Shown here one piece after another: positions 34,258 through 44,465 of a DNA stretch of 64,000 nt. Numbering within the stretch: the stretch's first letter is position 1; each line of letters opens with the position of its first letter. Under the pieces are notes generated by a model that did no database searches, was not told the DNA's origin, and worked only from the letters and a program-made list of their open reading frames with translations. The translations under genes and the position numbers were made by a program. This DNA is from Anisus vortex (taxonomy: Eukaryota > Mollusca > Gastropoda > Planorbidae), in contig OX421507.1 of NCBI GenBank assembly GCA_949126835.1, positions 25,852,822-25,916,821 on the forward strand, given 5' to 3'.

Positions 34258-34302
34258 ATCAATTAGTTAATACAGCAATCTTGTTTTGTTTCTTCTGAAT
34301 AG

Positions 34303-34580
34303 GAACAAGGGAGGCTGCATTTGTCCATTCTATCTCTTCTGCTGGAGTTGCTCACGCGGTGACCAGGGCTTGCAGCAGCGGTCAGCTGCGGAAGTGCGGC
34401 TGCGACAGAACGCTGCGGGGCAGGAGCCACGAGAACTTTGAGTGGTCCGGCTGCTCGGACAATATTGCCTACGGCATCGCTTTCTCCAAAGTGTTTGTGG
34501 ACGCCAGGGAGCGGGGCAAGAAGAGGCGCAACAAGCCCCGCTCCGTCATGAACCTACACAACAACGAGGCTGGCCGAAGG
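34303..34580 (+). CDS. Wnt4: Wnt4-like gene, internal exon B (middle of the Wnt domain)
   Basis: The exon follows TTTCTTCTGAATAG and ends at GTAAGT starting at 34581 (phase 0). Its first two bases complete the Gly codon left open by exon A. The 92 codons that follow read [19 protein letters not shown], then [17 protein letters not shown], then [18 protein letters not shown], and end in [11 protein letters not shown]. These are standard Wnt signatures and closely follow Wnt4. A short basic stretch (RGKKRRNK) lies at the variable spot before NLHNNEAG. There is no internal stop or frameshift. The exon is GC-rich compared with its AT-rich, repeat-rich surroundings. The next expected exon (with the CKCHGVSGSC region that carries the palmitoleoylated Ser) was not found in the remaining 29.4 kb, so this intron must extend past the window end. 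Confidence 0.95.
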
Positions 34581-34588
34581 GTAAGTTG

Positions 34589-35107
34589 ATTCAATCCAAG
34601 GTGTTAATTACCTCAAGCGTGGCATGTTGACATTGTGTGTGAAGGTAAATTTGAATAAAAAGGGACGGGGGGGGGGTAGGAAAGAGAAAAGTGAATTGAA
34701 CAAACCTAATTGAACAAAATAGTTGATTGAACAAACGTTGACTTTTCCTTGATAGAAACGATCCTCTGTTTTTACAAATTTTACCTTTTTTGGTAAATAG
34801 GAAGTTTCCCAGTAAGGTCCGTGAGGTAAAATTTACCCAATTCCAGGACAATACTCTTACAGGACCTCAACTCTCCGTCCTCCACACATATTACCAATTT
34901 CAGACAAACGTTAAAATTGGCACATAAAGGATATTCTCTTGATCCCTTAATTATATTTGATACAGTAAGCATGTATGATGTATGTTTCTATAAGCCTTTA
35001 GAGTAGACTTGTTATTTTGTCAGAATTACTGTTAGAGAATTAAGTACGTGACCTTATTGTCTCGTATTATACTTTTGCCATTTCATTTTGGGCATGTGTC
35101 TTCGCTA
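34589..35107. other. No gene seen
   Basis: Start of the downstream Wnt intron; AT-rich, poly-G run at 34669. Confidence 0.55.
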
Positions 35108-35335
35108 GCTAAGTGGTTAACGTATCGGACTGCCATGCGGGTGACCCGGGTTCGATTCTACTGTTATCTATACCCTTTTTTTTCCTACAACTTTTTTTTT
35201 ATTTCAATTAATATTATTTAAAAAAAAACTCTCTCACAATTGGAGTTTATACATTTTTTATCTGTAGTTTATACAGGCATGTTCTATTTTCCCCCGGACA
35301 ACGCCGGGCAATTTAGCTTGTACTTATACTTGTAA
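35108..35335 (+). mobile_element. SINE G, full copy
   Basis: tRNA-like head with TAGCTAAGTGGTTAACG (A box), GCCATGCGGGTGACCC and GGGTTCGATTCT (B box); AT-rich middle; tail CCCCCGGACAACGCCGGGC then AATTTAGCTTGTA. Confidence 0.85.
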
Positions 35336-35518
35336 TATATTTTTAAAAAAAGATGGTAGAGTGGTGGAAATAAAAAAAAAAAAAAAGGAGGGGTAATGAA
35401 GTGCATTGAATAGGCTTTAAGTTGTTGATATTTTTTTAGGGTCATGGAGGAGAAGTTTAAAGATGAAATAATTACAAACTGATTGTCATTTTATGTATGT
35501 TGGTGCAGTCCTTCCCGT

Positions 35519-35611
35519 GATGCAAGACTAGACTCGGACCACGGATGAGCGTAGGACGCAATAATCTTCTTTATAGAAGGAGCGTCTGTAATGTATAAGA
35601 TAAGATAAGAT
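35519..35611 (+). mobile_element. LINE family C, 3' end only
   Basis: Well-kept 3' terminus: GACTCGGACCACGGATGA (ORF2 stop), GGACGCAATAATCTTCTTTA, TAGAAGGAGCGTCTGTAATG and three ATAAG units. CTTCT-TTAT-AGAAG is an intact hairpin. Confidence 0.88.
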
Positions 35612-35700
35612 ACTTAGCAGTATTTAGCAGTCCGTCAGTATTTATCGGTCTACTAACCTAACATTTAACGTCCGTCCGTCCATCCATCCATCCATGTATC

Positions 35701-37869
35701 TTATCTATCTTATCTATCTTATCTATCTTATCTATCTTATCTATCTTATCTATCTTATCTATCTTATCTATCTTATCTATCTTATCTATCTTATCTATTG
35801 TATCTATCTTATCTATCTTATCTATCTTATCTATCTTATCTATCTTATCTATCTTATCTATCTTATCTATCTTATCTATCTTATCTATCTTATCTATCTT
35901 ATCTATCTTATCTATCTTATCTATCTTATCTATCTTATCTATCTTATCTATCTTATCTATCTTATCTATCTTATCTATCTTATCTATCTTATCTATCTTA
36001 TCTATCTTATCTATCTTATCTATCTTATCTATCTTATCTATCTTATCTATCTTATCTATCTTATCTATCTTATCTATCTTATCTATCTTATCTATCTTAT
36101 CTATCTTATCTATCTTATCTATCTTATCTATCTTATCTATCTTATCTATCTTATCTATCTTATCTACCTTATCTACCTTATCTACCTTATCTATCTTATC
36201 TATCTTATCTATCTTATCTATCTTATCTATCTTATCTATCTTATCTATCTTATCTATCGTATCTATCGTATCTATCTTATCTATCTTATCTATCTTATCT
36301 TTCTTATCTATCTTATCTATCTTATCTATCTTATCTATCTTATCTATCTTATCTATCTAATCTATCTAATCTATCTAATCTATCTTATCTATCTTATCTA
36401 TCTTATCTCTCTTATCTCTCTTATCTCTCTTATCTCTCTTATCTCTCTTATCTCTCTTATCTCTCTTATCTCTCTTATCTATCTTATCTATCTTATCTAT
36501 CGTATCTATCGTATCTATCGTATCTATCTTATCTATCTTATCTATCTTATCTATCTTATCCATCTTATCCATCTTATCCATCTTATCTATCTTATCTATC
36601 TTATCTATCTTATCTATCTTATCTATCTTATCTATCTTATCTATCTTATCTATCTTATCTATCTTATCTATCTTATCTATCTTATCTATCTTATCTATCT
36701 TATCTATCTTATCTATCTTATCTATCTTATCTATCTTATCTATCTTATCTATCTTATCTATCTTATCTATCTTATCTATCTTATCTATCTTATCTATCTT
36801 ATCTATCTTATCTATCTTATCTATCTTATCTATCTTATCTATCTTATCTATCTTATCTATCTTATCTATCTTATCTATCTTATCTATCTTATCTATCTTA
36901 TCTATCTTATCTATCTTATCTATCTTATCTATCTTATCTATCTTATCTATCTTATCTATCTTATCTATCTTATCTATCTTATCTATCTTATCTATCTTAT
37001 CTATCTTATCTATCTTATCTATCTTATCTATCTTATCTATCTTATCTATCTTATCTATCTTATCTATCTTATCTATCTTATCTATCTTATCTATCTTATC
37101 TATCTTATCTATCTTATCTATCTTATCTATCTTATCTATCTTATCTATCTTATCTATCTTATCTATCTTATCTATCTTATCTATCTTATCTATCTTATCT
37201 ATCTTATCTATCTTATCTATCTTATCTATCTTATCTATCTTATCTATCTTATCTGTCTTATCTGTCTTATCTGTCTTATCTGTCTTATCTGTCGTATCTG
37301 TCGTATCTGTCGTATCTGTCGTATCTGTCTTATCTGTCTTATCTGTCTTATCTGTCTTATCTGTCTTATCTGTCTTATCTGTCTTATCTGTCTTATCTGT
37401 CTTATCTGTCTTATCTGTCTTATCTGTCTTATCTGTCTTATCTGTCTTATCTGTCTTATCTGTCTTATCTGTCTTATCTGTCTTATCTGTCTTATCTGTC
37501 TTATCTGTCTTATCTGTCTTATCCGTCTTATCCGTCTTATCCGTCTTATCCGTCTTATCCGTCTTATCCGTCTTATCTGTCTTATCTGTCTTATCTGTCT
37601 TATCTGTCTTATCTGTCTTATCTGTCTTATCTGTCTTATCTGTCTTATCTGTCTTATCTGTCTTATCTGTCTTATCTGTCTTATCTGTCTTATCTGTCTT
37701 ATCTGTCTTATCTGTCTTATCTGTCTTATCTGTCTTATCTATCTTATCTATCTTATCTATCTTATCTGTCTTATCTGTCTTATCTATCTTATCTATCTTA
37801 TCTATTTTATCTATTTTATCTGTCTTATCTATCTTATCTATCTTATCTATCTTATCTATCTTATCTATC
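35701..37869 (+). repeat. 9-bp satellite array, 241 units (TTATCTATC)
   Basis: 241 consecutive nine-base units with no change of phase: 37861 is exactly 240 units after 35701. Variants come in runs: TTATCTACC, GTATCTATC, TAATCTATC, TTATCTCTC (eight), TTATCCATC, a long TTATCTGTC block (from about 37255), TTATCCGTC (six). The minus strand of most units reads AGATAA, the GATA-factor consensus. Long plus-strand frames (LIY or LSY repeats) are by-products. Confidence 0.98.
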
Positions 37870-37874
37870 TATCT

Positions 37875-38948
37875 GAATATCTGCCTGTTAAAAAATAACA
37901 CACACAACTATTTCCCTGTCTGTTCATCCGTCAGTCTGACTTACTGTATATATATTATATATCCATCTTTCTTTATCTATGTATGTATCTATCTCTCTAA
38001 TCTTTCAATTTATATATTCTTGTGTCTGCTTATCACTATTCACCTCTGTTGTAACACTTTTAAAGAATGTGTTTAAATTATTGCGTTTACAAGCGCTGTA
38101 TTTCATATTTATTGAAGCTACCACCGAAAAAAACATCTTTTTTAAACCTGTAACTCGTTAAAAGTGCAAAAATAAAAAAAAAATAAAGGCGGTCTGCGCG
38201 TAAAACGAGTTATATGTCTTTTTAACTATTTCCTGATCTAAAGACGAGGCCATTCTGAGGGCAGAAAAGAACACGTAATAAAATGTTAACCGTTCAATGA
38301 TAAAACCTGTAATCGTACTGCCTGCTCCCGAATTCTGGAGTGTTCTTGAGTATGTATCTATATGTATAGTGATTAAATAGGAACGAGTGCTTGCAATGCA
38401 GAAGCGTGTTCATTATTAAATTATTTGGAAAAAAAAAATACTTATGACCCTCATACTACCCAATTCAAAAGTTAATGGAACTTATGTTTGTTTTGAGTTC
38501 GTTATACAATTTTTCTAGATATAGCTCACGTTTGTTTTGTACAGTTTATTTATAATATATATATAGTAACATATACTATATAGAGACTGCTGCCTTAGTT
38601 TACTGTTCCCATTATCACTCACTTATCATCTAATTATTTAAGAAATATATTTTCTTGCATTTACCACCTACTTTAAATGGTAGTTGTTTGTTTAAGTTTT
38701 TTTTACAGGAGGCAATATAAAAAAAAAACTAACATAACTTTACATTAACAAATTATAATTTTTTTTCCAATGATAAGTGGCCCTAAACTTCCCAACATTT
38801 TGCGGACGCCCATTCTGACTAGTGGCCCACATCCCTGTTTGATAAATCTCCTGATAATTTGAGCTCTCGTCGTCAGCAATCATCTTTTTAGCCCTCTGTT
38901 CATCTCGTCCGTTATGATAACAAATAGAAGGTCTTATTGTATTCCTAT
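37875..38948. other. No gene seen
   Basis: AT-rich; decayed simple repeats just after the array. Confidence 0.55.
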
Positions 38949-39839
38949 TAGGGATGTTAAACAAAAACCGGAATACCGGATTCCGGTTTTGAAACCTAAA
39001 ACCGGTTTTGATTTTCAAAACCGGATTTCGGTTTGCTGGTTGGATATTGGAAGGTAATCATTACTTCAAGTATAAGACCCTTTTTTTTTTGGTTTTAATG
39101 GAAATATTTTAAATAAATAATGTTGGATTCGCACAAAACAATTATTGAAATGCCTTGCTAACACAATTTAGTCTTCAATATTGTATATCTTGTGTTTCCA
39201 AATACCAACTATGGCTTGCGATAAAAACAACATCAAACCAATTGTTAAGTTACAGTTACAATTAACATGAATCTTTTTACTTGTCGGCTCTTTTAGATGT
39301 GGGCTGCTCTTTGATGTACGCAACGGAGAGACGCTAACTAGCCCTTCCCTGTTCGGCTAGACACCGCGTCTGTGGTTTATTATTAACGGCACAATTAAAT
39401 ACACATTCTTTTGATTTGTGATACGCGAAACCTTTAAATACATTATTTTGCAAGTTACCATATATGCCTCTTCAAATGCTTCTTAATACTATGGTCAACG
39501 ATAATCGGTAATTTGATGATCACTTTTGAAAAATTGAAAGCTACTATCGGTTTTAATCAATTAGCCCAGATTTTTTTTTAGTTCTAAAGAATTTTATGGT
39601 AAAGAGTACAAAATCATATTGTATTCACACAAATATCCACCCATTGAATGCCCTGCAAACACTAATTAAGTTTGAAGTATTTTTCAAATATACCTACAAA
39701 ACTACGCACATTTGGCTTTTCCGGTATGTGACTTGTGACATTGCGCGTGGGGGGGGGGGAAGGGACAAAAACCGGTTTTAAACCAGTTTTATAGAACCGA
39801 AAACCGGTTTTGGAAAAACGAACGGTTTTAACATCCCTA
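38949..39839 (+). mobile_element. hAT-like element, TAGGGATGTTAAA ends, 891 bp
   Basis: Inverted ends TAGGGATGTTAAAC and GTTTTAACATCCCTA are flanked by a perfect 8-bp duplication ATTCCTAT (38941-38948 and 39840-39847). Both subterminal regions repeat AAAACCGGTTTT-like palindromes (38965-39035 and 39765-39825), a plausible transposase-binding layout. No transposase frame is seen, so it is probably non-autonomous. Confidence 0.9.
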
Positions 39840-39847
39840 ATTCCTAT

Positions 39848-40309
39848 TAGAACATTCTTTCCTTATTGTTTTCTCTCTTCTATACACTACCGGTCTAAAA
39901 GATGTAAGTATGTAAAGAGCATTTGCAATAGTCGCCATTAGGTCTCCATATAACGTGACCTATTTAAACAGCCGCCATGTTGGTGTACATAAAGCGCACC
40001 CCCCCCCACACACACACACTATTTTTAACTATAATATAAGCATCTAGCAAAGTATGAAACGACATTTTTGTGTATATCTATATTTATGATTTTATGCTCA
40101 AGATATTTTAAATATCAGATATTTATTTTAATAATGTATATTAAATTTAATCATTTTAAGCTAATAAAATATAAACTTGTTTACCAAAATAAATTACCAC
40201 AGATTAATATGATTATTAAAGGAAGTTTTTTTTTCTACAATTTTTTTATATTAAATTACTTTCCTAAACATTGTTAGTAAAAACTATTTTTTTCAATGAT
40301 TAGATCTAT
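39848..40309. other. No gene seen
   Basis: Very AT-rich, one C/CA run at 40000. Confidence 0.55.
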
Positions 40310-40405
40310 AGCTTTCTGTTTATTGTAGTTTATACATTTTTTATCTGTAGCTCATACAGGCCTGTTTTATTTTCCCCCGGTCAACGCCGGGCGATTTAGC
40401 TTGTA
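40310..40405 (+). mobile_element. SINE G tail fragment
   Basis: TTTATACATTTTTTATCTGTAG and CCCCCGGTCAACGCCGGGCG then ATTTAGCTTGTA match the 3' third of 35108-35335. The head is absent. Confidence 0.8.
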
Positions 40406-40742
40406 TTTAATAAATAATTGGTAGTCCTAAATAAACTAGCGTAAGGAAAATGAATTATATTGTACATCAAAAAGGGCAAGTAACTGTGAGTCACCTTAAA
40501 GTCACGTGATTTTTTTTATCATGGTTTCGCAAGAGCCCGTTTAAATTTTCTACATCTGCTTCCGGTGTGTGCTATGGGCTTTTGGCTAATGGCGAAAAAC
40601 TGTTCTGACGTCTTAAGAAATACTTTTAGCTGGTCGTGTTATCTTAAATGTACCCATTTCCGTTTCAGGTAGCTACTTCCTGCAGTCAGCATCTTGAATT
40701 TCTTTTGGTAGAATTTTTACAAACTATTCAGTTCATCTAGAC

Positions 40743-41120
40743 GAGAGGTCTCAAACTCAGATGAAGACATCTGGCATTTTATCACTTCTTCTTCTATTAG
40801 CCGGTTCCTTCTATTAGCCAGTCTGCAGAGCTGTTTGCTCTCTTGCAGTCATTGACAGACAAAACAATATTTTTATCACTTAACAGATGCGTCAATGGTT
40901 ACACCCCCCCCCCACTCCAACAACCCAACCCTAGTAAACATTGATTTTATTCTAAAAAGTCATTACATATATAAAATTAACACAAACAAATTGATGTGTA
41001 TCAGTACTAGCTGTCTGAATTTCACTAAAAGTACATTTTTTTTGTAAGCTTGCTGGAGGTCCACACAAATCCGCCTGGTGGGCCGCATGCGGCCCGCAAG
41101 CCGCGTGTTTGAGACCCCTG
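40743..41120 (+). mobile_element. hAT-type MITE, GGGGTCTCAAAC ends
   Basis: Ends GAGAGGTCTCAAACTC and GTGTTTGAGACCCCTG; flanks ATCTAGAC and ATCTAGAG match at 7 of 8 bases. 378 bp, no transposase. The right part has GCATGCGGCCCGCAAGCCGC. Confidence 0.85.
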
Positions 41121-42721
41121 ATCTAGAGTTTATCTATACTGACATATATACACAACGTGAGATGGAGAAAGGCTCTGATAAATTATTTAAAAAACAACAT
41201 TGAAAAATGGAATGCCATCAATAGCCATATTGAACATCTTCATACACAGCAACAAAGAATCAATTCACCAAAAGTTTGTAACAAAATTATAATAGTTTTT
41301 CACATTTGTTTCACAATACATTTCTATAACTCTCAAGTAACAAAAAGTCAAGCTTTGGGTATCGTCTGGGCTAGAGCCCAAAAAGCGTGCAGGTCGCCGC
41401 ATGCTTTTCTCTTTCTCTCTCTCTCTCTCGTGTCAGAGGGTGGGGGAAGAAGAAGGACATCGACCCCCTTTTGTTTGAAACTGACGCCGTATTTGAAACA
41501 TTGACGCCCTGTTCGGGGGGCCCCATTGTACAATAACGCTATGCTCGAAGCCATGCCTCCATTGAATGCTTAATATGAAATGTGTCGAGTTAAAAAAAAA
41601 AGAGTAAATACTCAGATTTTGCATTCTCTCGTTTTCTCTCATTTTTCTCTCTATCCCATTGTGTTGGTCTTCTGTCACAATTTTTTTTACCGGACCGTTT
41701 TGGAAAACGGACGATGACGTTTTAAAGATGTCCGACAACTACAATGCGGACAATAGAAATAAAAATTCAGAAAAAAAAAATACTGACTTTATGGCCTATC
41801 TTGAAAAATGAATGGGAGGGGGGGGGGTACATATCATTCGGAAAGGTGGCGTTGGGGGGGAAGAGGGTAAAATATCACGCATAATAAAGAAACATTGGAG
41901 AAAGAGATTTTCTGGAGAGGGGGGGGGGCGAAAATGGCTCCGTGGGGCGCAGAGAGAGTAAACAATAAAAATATCGGGATGCCATTTCATGACAGCGGCT
42001 TAACACCCCGTTATTTGACAACTGTTTGGCTTTTGGCTCGGGGATTTGCCTCAGCGCCCTATACCGTCACCCCCCCCCTCATTCACTCCCCGCCCCCTCC
42101 TATTTTTTTCCCAACTGAGATAAACACGTAGGGTGGGGGGTTGAGAATTGAAAGGGGAGCCACAAGTAGATACTATGTTGCAATTATTTCACCTCCCTTC
42201 TTTTCAATGAACAGGGAGGGATGGATGTAGGTAGTTAAGTTTTTTTTTTTTTTTTTAAAGATGTCGGGTCTTGCTTGTCAACACCCAAATGTCTGCCTGA
42301 CAGTGCCCTCAGTTTACTACGACAGAGTTATGCCATAAACTTACGCCACCTCCCCATCATCCCTTCCCCTTTCGTAGATTTGAGTGATAGCATAGGGGAT
42401 GTTAGGTCTAAATAAAGATAGCCTTCCGCGAGATCGAATTTTTTTTTTAAAGGCCTAGTCTATCTATAGTCTATATTGTTCGCGAAATTTTTCTTTTAGC
42501 TCTTTCCAAACGCTCAGTTTGGCGCTTTACGATTTTGACTTACCAAAAGTTCTTCGGCCATGACCCTTAAAGGACCTATCAGTCCAGCCCCAGTGAAAGC
42601 TCTATGATTTTGGCATCGTAAGCTTATATAGTTTCAAGGCCCTGTCTATTGTTTTTTTATAGATGTGTTCAAAACTCATTGAAGTGATTGGTTTGTATAC
42701 AACTGGCATGTGCTTAAAGAG
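41121..42721. other. No gene seen
   Basis: AT-rich with G and C runs (41816-41940, 42068-42105) and a poly-T (42240-42256). No recognisable element. Confidence 0.55.
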
Positions 42722-42888
42722 TGGCATCCGATCATGGAATGGGTTGGCTTAACAAACCAGGAAAACCATAATCTTAACATCATCTAAAACACTATAAGAA
42801 ATGCATTGACTAGACTCAAACCAAGGATGAGAGTAGGACGCAATAATCTTCTTCATAGAAGGAGCGTCTGTAATGTGTAAGATAAGAT
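42722..42888 (+). mobile_element. LINE family C, 3' end (truncated copy)
   Basis: CATGGAATGGGTTGGCT, CTAGACTCAAACCAAGGATG, GGACGCAATAATCTTCTTCA, TAGAAGGAGCGTCTGTAATG and an AAGAT tail. Confidence 0.85.
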
Positions 42889-44100
42889 CTACTTAAAGAT
42901 TTACCCATTGTGGATTATACGCTAGGACTATGAGATATTAGACGTAGGCCTAATAATTTTTGACAGCTTCCCGTACCTCTTCGGCTATTCGAAAAACTAT
43001 TTTTAGTGTCAAGATTTGGATCTATTTATTTCATTTCTTCAACATTCTCTTTATATTTTCTCAATAAAACTAAGCCCCTTGGGCTTCTGAAAGTTGGGAC
43101 TAGCGTGGTTGTGGGAAAGTCGGTATCAGCGGGGAGGCGTAGACATTTTTTGTTTTTGTCTGTTAAAATGTGTTAAGTAGGTCAACACTGGTTCATTGTG
43201 TTACCGGTCGAGGTGACGTAAATATTGACGCAGCATCCACGGATTGGTTAAAAAGAAACTGGGAGGGGGGGGGGGGGGAGGATGAGGTGGACGGTGGTAT
43301 GAATGAAAAGAAAACCGGGAAAAGGGCTTTTTTTTTACAGACCTGTACCATAAAATAACGAAATTTAGTGAAATTTTCTCAAATGTTTATTGTTGGGAGA
43401 CCATACTGAAAGCCATTAAGGGGTCTAGCTGGTTATTCTTGATACTATATCTATTTCTCCACATGCCCCTTTCCCCAATTCTATTTTGTAGTTTTAAACG
43501 TCGGTTCCCTTTCTTCATAAAAAAAAAAAAAAGCCCCCACCTCTATACCCCCCCCCCCCCCACGAACACCTTCCCACCCTTCATTCTTTTTAGAAGCGAT
43601 ATCATCAAACTATTCACTGCGCGCCGGGCCCCCTTCAATAAACCCGATAGGGGTAATTTTCTCTATGGGTTGAACGCTGGCGACGAGTCCCCCCCCCCCC
43701 CCCCGCCCCCATCGCGTGTTTGTTCCTTTGCTAGCGGGAGGGCGGCCTCCCTCCCCCCGCGCCCCCTTTTTACCTCTCTGCACCCCCCCCCCCCCCATCG
43801 CTGGGAGGGAAAGGTAGCGGGTCGGTGTGTGTTCGAGTGTCGACAAGACCCAGCAGTGTATTTCGTCTCTTCATATTTGATGATTGTTTGTGTTTTCATT
43901 TTTCACTCTTCATTGCGAAACTTATATTGGTTGATTTGTTGTGAATTAATCTTTTCAAATTGTGTGTTTTATTCAGTCATTGCGTGACAATTAAGTCAAT
44001 TATTGACTAATTTGTATAATCGACTTTATTAATCATTTTATTTAGTTTGCTAAGATTGTTAGAGTCAAAGTGACTGAGCAGTTCTCACAACTAGTCACAA
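42889..44100. other. No gene seen; long C and G runs
   Basis: 43260-43280 poly-G; 43548-43800 several poly-C runs. Overlapping frames on both strands follow from these runs. Confidence 0.55.
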
Positions 44101-44465
44101 CACTGTGTTTTTTTTTTTTTTTTTTTTGCCCACTCTCAATCTAAAATGTCAAGTTTATTCAACTGTGTATCGTGTACCGTGTACCGTGTACTACACATGA
44201 TATAACTTTTACACCTGGAATTTTGTGTAAACATAGCTCGGTATCGGACGCCACTTACCAACTAGACGTGGGACGAGAGCTGGACATATCAACCTTCTCT
44301 TCCCCTCTCCTCCTTTCTCTCTGCCTGTATATCAACCCTCCAGTCAATAGTCAACAATCAACAATCAACAATCAACAATCAACAATCAACAGTTAACAGA
44401 CGAACCGTCTGTAAACAAGGGAGAGAACCTTTCTCTTCTTTGGACCTTCAGACTTTGTTTTTATT

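Larger units (their letters stand above)
19309..34302 (+). other. Wnt4-like gene intron between exons A and B (14,994 bp, phase 1)
   Basis: The intron opens with GTGAGT and closes with AG at 34301-34302. It contains SINE, MITE and LINE fragments, two minisatellites (25 bp and 39 bp) and several microsatellites, listed separately. No other protein-coding exon was recognised inside it. Confidence 0.9.

Noticed and set aside
33349..34298. Frames repeating CFYRRHFNLWIC (+) or MSSVKTETYPQTK (-)
   Set aside because: The 39-bp repeat keeps both strands open; no start context or splice support.
35694..37898. 734- and 692-codon open frames
   Set aside because: They are translations of a 9-bp repeat (LIY and LSY units) and stay open only because the period is divisible by three.
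43439..43987. 182-codon frame
   Set aside because: Driven by poly-C runs (Pro stretches), overlapping frames on the other strand, no domain.
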